Part shown: positions 62,301-64,000 of the stretch, piece by piece
Numbering within the stretch: position 1 is the stretch's first letter
Layout: every line of letters starts with the position of its first letter
DNA from: Euborellia annulipes
Lineage: Eukaryota; Arthropoda; Insecta; Dermaptera; Anisolabididae
Assembly (NCBI GenBank): GCA_023213315.1
Contig: JAKCPI010001563.1
Coordinates: 62,001 to 126,000, forward strand
Direction: 5' to 3'
DNA: 64,000 nt
Program-made: the position numbers and the translations under genes
The notes under the pieces: model-generated
Told to the model about the DNA's origin: nothing
The model's input: the letters and a program-made list of their open reading frames with translations, nothing else
The model's database searches: none

Positions 62301-62873
62301 TGAATTTCATACCCTTTTTTCCTATCCTGAATGTGAGTTTTGTGAGAGTTTCACTTTTCTAGCGTGTAGGAAGAATGCACGGTGTTTTTTTCTTTTGGTC
62401 AACAATCTCTGGGCGACACTGAGAGAGGGATAGCCATTCGAATCGAACGAGCTTAGGATAAACCTGGCTATGTTTTGTCGAAAGTCATTCATAATTGCTG
62501 GCTCTTTTTCTTTAGGGAATTGTTAATTTTCAAAATATCAATTTTTTTCCTTCCTTTCCAAAAGGAGCAACAACACAAAATAGCACTGAATGGGGATTGG
62601 AAATTTGTTTAATTTATATTAATAAAATTATAACAATATTTAAATATGGCTGATGTGTTACCTGAGAGATTTTCGTTTTTCAACATAGGCGAACATGGAA
62701 GTGAGATTATTTCCGCTTCCAGGCCGACTGCTGATTTTTGTGGATATCGTTGCAGGATCGAATTCATCGTGTTCTTCATCTGCAGATTCACTGACTGGTT
62801 CATTTTCTCCTTCGGCTTCATCACCGAGAATGAAATTCACGGTTGGTTTTGTGGACGATGTTTCTCTCGACAT
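32271..62873 (-). CDS. ACC: Acetyl-CoA carboxylase, complete gene, 32 coding exons
   Basis: Carboxylates acetyl-CoA to malonyl-CoA using ATP, bicarbonate and covalently bound biotin: the committed step of fatty acid synthesis and the source of malonyl-CoA that restrains mitochondrial fatty-acid import. Thirty-two exons with AG/GT borders and matching phases join to 6,972 nt, or 2,323 residues, normal for animal ACC. In order: an acidic N-terminus with AMPK-type Ser75; biotin carboxylase from about residue 105 with the ATP-grasp loop EGGGGKG (299-305) and [10 protein letters not shown] (422-431); the biotin carrier with EVMKM, biotinyl Lys771; the central region; and carboxyltransferase from about 1330 to 2250. 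No membrane-targeting N-terminus is present, so it is cytosolic like vertebrate ACC1. No frameshift or stop was found. The wording is insect-like throughout. Relative to vertebrate ACC1 about 15 residues are absent at the exon 23/24 junction (residue 1327), as I recall for insects. A second promoter is proposed at 59.0-59.4 kb. Confidence 0.97.
32875..33231. mobile_element. Foldback MITE in ACC intron 31
   Basis: The inverted arms are about 150 bp with ends ATTGTCCTCGACCCTGC and GCAGGGTCGAGGACAAT, and are nearly identical in complement throughout (for example ACTAGAAAAATGCTAATCGA on both arms). The unique centre is about 60 bp. No open frame. It lies between exons 31 and 32 without touching their splice sites. 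Confidence 0.85.
33273..33360 (+). repeat. ACCGAAACGTC...CTGCCTCTG dispersed repeat, copy 1
   Basis: AATGTACCGAAACGTCTTCGG, GCAGCATTCAGA and TTGGCTGCCTCTG are shared in the same order with 60275-60362. The ACCGAAACGTC word is also the complement of the GACGTTTCGG motif in the foldback family. Confidence 0.5.
33553..33687 (-). CDS. ACC: ACC exon 31 (C-terminal region)
   Basis: Encodes [20 protein letters not shown] and [19 protein letters not shown]. 45 codons, phase 0 at both ends, TTTTTCAG acceptor, CAA/GTAAAT donor. Confidence 0.93.
33775..33945 (-). CDS. ACC: ACC exon 30 (carboxyltransferase C-domain)
   Basis: Encodes [20 protein letters not shown] and [16 protein letters not shown]. 57 codons, phase 0 at both ends, donor AAT/GTAAGA. 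Confidence 0.96.
34834..35101 (-). CDS. ACC: ACC exon 29 (carboxyltransferase C-domain)
   Basis: Encodes [48 protein letters not shown] and LDKNCIQ. Phase 2 to 0. Confidence 0.97.
35306..35483 (-). CDS. ACC: ACC exon 28 (carboxyltransferase C-domain)
   Basis: Encodes [36 protein letters not shown] and [12 protein letters not shown]. Phase 1 to 2. Confidence 0.97.
35592..36186 (-). CDS. ACC: ACC exon 27 (carboxyltransferase, N/C-domain junction)
   Basis: Encodes [88 protein letters not shown] and [12 protein letters not shown], core carboxyltransferase motifs. Phase 0 to 1. Confidence 0.98.
36345..36552 (+). repeat. Dispersed repeat family, partial copy C (ACC intron 26)
   Basis: Contains AGAGCATCTAAA, a truncated AAAAAATCTGGTGTGAC hairpin arm, TTTATGAATTTTAATCAAAA, GGGGACCTGAAAACGTG and CATCAAAATCTCGACATCGC. 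The middle of the family consensus is missing. Confidence 0.6.
36635..36843 (-). CDS. ACC: ACC exon 26 (carboxyltransferase)
   Basis: Encodes [37 protein letters not shown] and [14 protein letters not shown]. Acceptor TTTTTAG, donor AAG/GTAAGT. Phase 1 to 0. Confidence 0.97.
36948..37183. mobile_element. Small TIR element in ACC intron 25
   Basis: The ends TTAATTATATTGGTAAAA and TTTTTACCAATATAATTAA are inverted and followed inward by AAAGAGAAATGCAG and CTGCATTTCTCTTT. 236 bp with a unique centre. The open frame over it is a by-product. Confidence 0.75.
37446..38577 (-). CDS. ACC: ACC exon 25 (carboxyltransferase N-domain, largest exon)
   Basis: 1,132 nt, residues 1388-1764. It contains [100 protein letters not shown] and [18 protein letters not shown]. 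The last is a conserved part of the carboxyltransferase active region. Ends ITDVFG in phase 1. Confidence 0.98.
38840..39175 (+). repeat. Dispersed repeat family, copy D (ACC intron 24)
   Basis: Contains ACGACTCTAACGATTTTTTC, CAATTTTGAGAGAATAATGAG, AGAGCATCTAAAAAATAATTG, AATCGTTAGAGCGAAT, TCAGTAAAGTACTAGTACC and the terminal TACTTTCTCT...AGAGAAAGTA hairpin. It shares its first 120 bases with copy E. Confidence 0.65.
39277..39457 (-). CDS. ACC: ACC exon 24 (carboxyltransferase entry)
   Basis: Encodes [40 protein letters not shown] and MHLYLGKAK. Phase 2 to 0. The intron after it carries repeat copy D (38840-39175). Confidence 0.96.
39748..39908 (-). CDS. ACC: ACC exon 23 (end of central region)
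   Basis: Encodes [27 protein letters not shown] and [13 protein letters not shown], ending with two bases of Arg1327. In vertebrate ACC1 about 15 further residues precede the next conserved block. No microexon for them was found in the 290-bp intron. Confidence 0.95.
40622..40895 (-). CDS. ACC: ACC exon 22 (central region)
   Basis: Encodes [26 protein letters not shown] and an acidic variable segment, ending KQE. The AG|A codon is completed here. Phase 2 to 0. Frames that continue past 40622 run into intron. Confidence 0.95.
40896..42796 (-). other. ACC intron 21 containing a decayed coding-like island
   Basis: From about 41200 to 42260 the sequence has higher GC content and word structure unlike the surrounding intron, but stops interrupt every frame. 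It reads like a long-dead gene or transposon ORF of about 1 kb. No family is recognised. Exon 21 follows at 42797. Confidence 0.3.
42797..42915 (-). CDS. ACC: ACC exon 21 (central region)
   Basis: Easy to miss because the DNA is AT-rich: [16 protein letters not shown] and [14 protein letters not shown] are diagnostic of ACC. Acceptor TATAG, donor AG/GTATTT, phase 0 to 2. Confidence 0.94.
43643..43757. repeat. Hairpin element in ACC intron 20
   Basis: GGATATACAGATGGTATGTA and TACATACCATCTGTATATCC are perfect complements, extending through TTATAATTAAAAAA on both sides. Arms are about 40 bp with a 35-bp loop. Confidence 0.75.
43900..44520. other. Coding-like island in ACC intron 20
   Basis: A near-balanced-composition stretch with a 70-codon minus-strand frame (44277-44489; [19 protein letters not shown]) and a competing plus-strand frame starting at 44289 ([13 protein letters not shown]). 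Both are open, so at most one can be real. It may be a fragment of a retrocopy or nested gene. Unassigned. Confidence 0.25.
45099..45302 (-). CDS. ACC: ACC exon 20 (central region)
   Basis: Encodes [50 protein letters not shown] and NAALE. Phase 0 at both ends. The next exon is 2.2 kb away. Confidence 0.96.
45374..45523 (-). CDS. ACC: ACC exon 19 (central region)
   Basis: Encodes [33 protein letters not shown] and SRVALRARQ. 150 nt, phase 0 at both ends, followed by a 71-bp intron. Confidence 0.95.
46237..46325 (-). CDS. ACC: ACC exon 18 (central region)
   Basis: A short exon reading [20 protein letters not shown] and ATIFSHSQ, aligned with the ACC1 segment that ends FSHAQ. Phase 1 to 0, donor CAA/GTAAGT. 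The intron before it contains the 46365-46772 foldback. Confidence 0.92.
46365..46772. mobile_element. Foldback MITE in ACC intron 17
   Basis: The arms are about 190 bp: AGAGTGCAGCTAAG and TTATTTCCCCTCA near the left end, with their complements at the right end. Each arm contains the motif pair GTTTCGG and ATCTTCAGAGCTAT or its complement. The centre contains CACTAGGGGTGTCATTATCA in complement. No frame. It lies between exons 17 and 18. Confidence 0.8.
46956..47125 (-). CDS. ACC: ACC exon 17 (central region)
   Basis: Encodes [39 protein letters not shown] and [14 protein letters not shown]. Phase 2 to 1, donor GG/GTAAGA. Confidence 0.95.
47255..47394 (-). CDS. ACC: ACC exon 16 (central region)
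   Basis: Encodes [19 protein letters not shown] and [19 protein letters not shown]. Phase 0 to 2. Introns on either side are about 90 and 130 bp. Confidence 0.94.
47488..47591 (-). CDS. ACC: ACC exon 15 (central region)
   Basis: Too short for most frame lists but clear: [10 protein letters not shown] and [14 protein letters not shown] match the ACC central domain. Acceptor CATAG, donor CAG/GTAAAA, phase 1 to 0. Confidence 0.93.
47915..48110 (+). repeat. Dispersed repeat family, partial copy E (ACC intron 14)
   Basis: CTATTAAACTAGCAATGTA, GGCTCTAACGATATTTTTCA, ATATATACTATTTGCGGTACC and a GGTCTC word align in order with the first part of copy D at 38800-38970. Confidence 0.5.
48412..48676 (-). 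CDS. ACC: ACC exon 14 (biotin attachment)
   Basis: Opens with [14 protein letters not shown]; the Lys of V-M-K-M is residue 771 and is the biotin carrier. It continues with [14 protein letters not shown] and [12 protein letters not shown], then the start of the central region, ending phase 1 after ENILA. Confidence 0.97.
48756..48967 (-). CDS. ACC: ACC exon 13 (biotin carrier domain, first half)
   Basis: Encodes [40 protein letters not shown] and GQAYAEME. Ends immediately before the biotin motif, phase 0, with a 79-bp intron. Confidence 0.97.
49725..49891 (-). CDS. ACC: ACC exon 12 (linker before biotin carrier)
   Basis: Reads [37 protein letters not shown] and [10 protein letters not shown], the beta-rich BT linker region. 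Enters phase 2, leaves phase 1. Confidence 0.95.
50965..51219 (-). CDS. ACC: ACC exon 11 (end of biotin carboxylase, linker)
   Basis: Encodes [34 protein letters not shown] and [18 protein letters not shown]. Phase 2 at both ends, donor ACG/GTAAAT. Confidence 0.96.
51284..51830 (+). repeat. Dispersed repeat family, copy F with hairpin (ACC intron 10)
   Basis: Begins with a decayed hairpin (AAAAATCTGGTGTAATTGAC; inner CAACTTTCCCTTACC against GGTAATCGAAAGTTG), then a GTGCAAGCAACAGTACAAGAG block, AAATATGAGAATATATATTT, TTTTGAGAAAATCAAAAAAA and GGGGTCCTCAAAACGCG. It is the most diverged copy. Confidence 0.55.
51990..52152 (-). CDS. ACC: ACC exon 10 (biotin carboxylase C-domain)
   Basis: Encodes [20 protein letters not shown] and [18 protein letters not shown]. 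The donor follows AGAGA, leaving phase 2. Reading on without splicing hits a stop at once. Confidence 0.96.
52216..52378 (-). CDS. ACC: ACC exon 9
   Basis: Encodes [19 protein letters not shown] and [16 protein letters not shown], the end of the ATP-grasp and the start of the biotin carboxylase C-domain. Leaves phase 1 through a 63-bp intron, the shortest in the gene. Confidence 0.96.
52852..53022 (-). CDS. ACC: ACC exon 8 (biotin carboxylase catalytic segment)
   Basis: Residues 392-448, including [18 protein letters not shown], the catalytic and metal-binding Glu/Asn/Arg segment of ATP-grasp carboxylases. Phase 0 at both ends. The intron sequence directly next to its acceptor is duplicated (53025-53160). 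Confidence 0.97.
53025..53160. repeat. 40-bp direct repeat flanking a GC-rich insert beside exon 8
   Basis: The 40 bp directly adjoining the exon 8 acceptor (53025-53064) are repeated exactly at 53121-53160. Between them lie 56 bp with inverted ends CTAGCTT/AAGCTAG and a GC-rich core (GCTCGCTACGCTTCGC). The structure is either a tandem duplication or an insertion with unusually long flanking repeats. It duplicates the acceptor's pyrimidine tract. Confidence 0.7.
53561..53770 (-). CDS. ACC: ACC exon 7 (biotin carboxylase)
   Basis: Residues 322-391: [37 protein letters not shown] and [12 protein letters not shown], which form part of the ATP and biotin site in the family. Phase 0 at both ends. 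Confidence 0.97.
53995..54197 (-). CDS. ACC: ACC exon 6 (ATP-grasp glycine loop)
   Basis: Begins [14 protein letters not shown], an insect-like wording, and carries the ATP-binding loop [15 protein letters not shown] (residues 294-308). Ends FRQ in phase 0. Confidence 0.97.
54450..54630 (-). CDS. ACC: ACC exon 5 (biotin carboxylase)
   Basis: Encodes [39 protein letters not shown] and TLPWSGS. Enters phase 0, leaves phase 1. Confidence 0.97.
54778..54896 (-). CDS. ACC: ACC exon 4 (biotin carboxylase)
   Basis: Encodes [17 protein letters not shown] and [15 protein letters not shown]. Acceptor TTCTAG, donor CAG/GTAATT, enters phase 1 and leaves phase 0. The 1.35-kb intron before it holds a hAT MITE (55845-56109). 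Confidence 0.97.
55602..55625. repeat. Perfect 24-bp palindrome in ACC intron 3
   Basis: CGTCTTATGTAC is followed directly by its own reverse complement. It sits in a GC-richer patch (55495-55660) of the intron. Function unknown. Confidence 0.7.
55845..56109 (+). mobile_element. hAT MITE in ACC intron 3 with 8-bp target duplication
   Basis: Ends CAAGGGCGGATCC and the complement of GGATACAGG-type sequence closing at GCCCTTG. Both flanks are TCAAGAGG (55837-55844 and 56110-56117). Same family as 25218-25385 and 26617-26906. Its interior contains a decayed AATCTGGTGTGAC hairpin (55884-55965), which the other copies lack. Confidence 0.9.
56245..56374 (-). CDS. ACC: ACC exon 3 (biotin carboxylase N-domain)
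   Basis: Encodes [16 protein letters not shown] and [11 protein letters not shown], the highly conserved opening of the biotin carboxylase fold. Separated from exon 2 by an 86-bp intron. Ends phase 1. Confidence 0.97.
56461..56578 (-). CDS. ACC: ACC exon 2 (AMPK site and start of biotin carboxylase)
   Basis: The codon for Arg71 is completed here, giving LRPSMS, which places Leu at -5 and Arg at -4 of Ser75, the usual AMPK recognition spacing and the equivalent of the regulatory serine of mammalian ACC1. It continues [16 protein letters not shown], ending VINQ in phase 0. The first ATG in this exon is Met74. Confidence 0.95.
56655..56930 (+). repeat. Dispersed repeat family, copy G (ACC intron 1)
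   Basis: TTGATTTTTGAATTTAATCA, TTTTGGCCGATTTTGTTCA, AAAAGCTTATTTTGAG, a CACACACACAGACAGAC tract, GCGGGACCCACTTTTTCGAA, GGGACCTCAAAACATG and CATCAAAATCTCGACATT occur in family order. It lies just upstream of exon 2. Confidence 0.65.
56931..59013 (-). other. AT-rich part of ACC intron 1
   Basis: No coding sequence. TTGGCGTAGTTTGGGG at 57506 resembles the end of a CAGTGGCGTAGC MITE, but no partner end was found. Confidence 0.4.
59014..59240 (-). other. ACC: Candidate alternative 5' exon of ACC (untranslated)
   Basis: On the minus strand, from the initiator-like CACTCAGTTAC (A at 59240) to a donor CTAACG/GTGAGTTC (exon end 59014). The only upstream ATG opens a ten-codon frame that ends in TGA. 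Splicing to exon 2 at 56578 would make Met74 the first in-frame start. Evidence is motif-based only. If this is not an ACC exon it may be the promoter and first exon of an unrelated minus-strand transcript. Confidence 0.35.
59241..59408 (-). promoter_or_regulatory. ACC: Candidate internal ACC promoter with ChoRE-like E-box pair
   Basis: A TTATATG box begins at 59270, 30 bases before the initiator A at 59240. About 150-170 bases upstream, CACGTG (59392-59397) and CACGTC (59403-59408) are separated by exactly five bases. This is the spacing of the carbohydrate response element bound by ChREBP/Mondo with Mlx, with one mismatch in the second box. TGACGGTGACC lies between. The island is distinctly GC-richer than the intron. 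Nutrient-responsive promoters of ACC are known in other animals; their presence here is inferred. Confidence 0.4.
59409..62661 (-). other. Distal part of ACC intron 1
   Basis: No coding sequence is recognised. It contains a copy of the ACCGAAACGTC repeat (60275-60362), a G-run at 60489, and a GC-richer patch at 62090-62210 without a frame. Confidence 0.4.
60275..60362 (+). repeat. ACCGAAACGTC...CTGCCTCTG dispersed repeat, copy 2
   Basis: Shares AATGCACCGAAACGTCTCCGG, AGCATTCAGA and TGACTGCCTCTG with 33273-33360 in the same order. Confidence 0.5.
62662..62873 (-). CDS. ACC: ACC exon 1 (first coding exon, residues 1-71)
   Basis: Starts at ATG 62873 ([18 protein letters not shown]), acidic and Ser-rich, matching the conserved ACC N-terminal pattern with an F-I-x-G-D core. 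Ends [14 protein letters not shown] plus two bases (phase 2), donor CAG/GTAACA. Upstream, TTTTTACAG ends at 62895, so a non-coding exon probably lies further right and this exon may begin at 62894. A second, overlapping frame is a shadow. Confidence 0.9.
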
Positions 62874-63204
62874 GAGCCACGTCGAAACCCAGCCTGTAAA
62901 AATTGAAAAATTTATATTATTATTTGACCAAGTAAAAATTAGGCTGATTATGAATCTGAGCTACTTTCAACTCAGGATTAAAAATTAATAGTCCAAGAAA
63001 AATAGAATTTGAAAAGGAAATAATTCCCGAAGAGTTGAAAATTAGCACAGTTAATTGTTCGTTTAGCAAACAACATATTAAAAATCACCGCTTGTGAAGA
63101 GTGAGTTAAGGGAAGGATCCTTTTTATTAGTTTTTTGCAAATATCTCTGAAAGTTGGATTTAGTTCAGACCTGCATATAAAAAAAGTAGATAAAATTACA
63201 AGGA

Positions 63205-63290
63205 GACTTGTGGCTAATCGGATAAGCTGTGGATTACAAATTTAAAATTGCAACACAACTCAGGTTCAAATTCCACAATTGCCGTAAGAA
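63205..63290 (+). repeat. tRNA-derived SINE-like head
   Basis: A box TGGCTAATCGG (63211-63221) fits the polymerase III consensus exactly. B box GGTTCAAATTC (63263-63273) fits with one mismatch, 52 bases downstream as in tRNAs. The arms do not make a complete cloverleaf, so this is a SINE head or tRNA pseudogene, not a working tRNA. The sequence after it may be the SINE body. Confidence 0.5.
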
Positions 63291-63332
63291 ATTAGATATC
63301 ATTGCCAAAGTCTTCTTCCTGGGGTAGGAATA

Positions 63333-63351
63333 GGGGTGATAATCTCACCCC
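63333..63351. promoter_or_regulatory. Inverted SRE-like pair upstream of ACC
   Basis: GGGGTGA and TCACCCC face each other across five bases. Each half matches most of the sterol response element core ATCACCCCAC, and the left half also reads ATCACCCC on the minus strand. It lies about 460-480 bases before the ACC start codon, but also just after the SINE-like head at 63205-63290, so it could simply be part of that repeat. Confidence 0.25.
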
Positions 63352-64000
63352 AAGGTAAAGGAGTATGTCACTTAAAGAAGAACTGTGCAGGAATTTCAGA
63401 ATTTTGACCATTTCATGGCATTTTTGTACCTACTTTTCCCGAACTATTAACTAGACTTAGGGATGCCTAAAAACATAACCACTATGAAAATTACTATGCG
63501 TACTTTGGACCGAAAGCCGAGGAATAAAAAAAACAAATAATAATAACTGGCTTTTTTTTAATTATTGTATTTTTATCTATTTTGCTATCAAAGCTTATTC
63601 TAATTTTGATTAGATATGATGTCAATTTACATTTTAAAATTTAAAGGTTGGTTTACGTATATCTGTTTGTTGTTATTGAGGATGTAGTTAGGAAAAAAGG
63701 GAATTTTTTTTATTTAGTGCCCTCTATGTTGACATTTAGAATCCAATTGTGTTCATCTTCAGATGTATAAATGAGGAAGAGGTACAATTCTCAATGAAAA
63801 ATAAAAATCATGAAAAATTGGTTTTTCAGAATTAGGAAATTTATAAAGTGAAAAAAGATAAAAAGATATCACGAACAAAGACGTCTGTCCCTAAGATGAT
63901 AATTGGTTGAAATGATTTAATAGCTGTCAGCAGACATGGCGTGATCTAATATGCCTTGGCAACTGGCTATTGAGAGATGGGCATCTCAACAAGTTCAAAG
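63352..64000. other. Upstream flank of ACC
   Basis: AT-rich with no recognisable exon. The first, non-coding ACC exon and main promoter may lie here or beyond the window edge. No TATA-initiator pair stood out. Confidence 0.3.

Noticed and set aside
62609..62988. Frames on both strands overlapping ACC exon 1
   Set aside because: Shadows of the real exon. Only the frame starting at 62873 continues in phase into exon 2 and has the conserved ACC N-terminal pattern.
63205..63290. Functional tRNA gene
   Set aside because: A and B boxes are present, but acceptor and T stems do not pair into a cloverleaf; called a SINE-like head.

Overview
The window is nuclear DNA from an animal, most likely an arthropod and probably an insect. 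The protein it encodes reads closer to insect than vertebrate acetyl-CoA carboxylase, the DNA is very AT-rich, and the introns are packed with short inverted-repeat transposons. A hemipteran-like host is only a guess. No operon, CRISPR array or bacterial gene is visible.

The one certain gene is a complete acetyl-CoA carboxylase (ACC) on the minus strand. I resolve 32 coding exons between the ATG at 62873 and the stop at 32271. Every exon has AG/GT borders and a phase that fits its neighbours. The assembled coding sequence is 6,972 nt, or 2,323 residues, the normal length for a cytosolic animal ACC. Biotin carboxylase, biotin carrier (EVMKM, Lys771), central and carboxyltransferase regions are all present. 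An AMPK-type serine (Ser75) straddles the exon 1/2 junction. Inside the 6.1 kb first intron lies a GC-richer island that looks like a second promoter: paired E-boxes five bases apart, a weak TATA, an initiator and a 5' exon ending in a good splice donor. Transcripts from it would be expected to start translation at Met74, just before Ser75.

The left half (1-32 kb) has no gene I can name. Three short minus-strand exons (17.2, 13.7 and 4.0 kb) are phase-compatible and would encode the juxtamembrane, transmembrane and cytoplasmic start of an unidentified single-pass membrane protein. A plus-strand island at 30.9-31.0 kb looks like a terminal exon ending in a PDZ-type C-terminus, convergent with ACC. 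A promoter-like CCAAT/CRE cluster lies at 14.2 kb, and a frameshifted transposon-protein relic at 8.0-8.3 kb.

The rest is repeats. The most striking is a 5.3 kb near-perfect palindrome (23.4-28.7 kb), each arm of which contains a 1.3 kb foldback element capped at both ends by tRNA-like (A box/B box) sequence. Five hAT-type miniature transposons have exact 8-bp target duplications (14.9, 19.1, 25.2, 26.6 and 55.8 kb). A dispersed family built round an AATCTGGTGTGAC hairpin occurs on both sides of ACC and in at least five of its introns. More foldback elements lie at 9.3, 21.4, 21.7-22.7, 32.9, 36.9, 43.6 and 46.4 kb.
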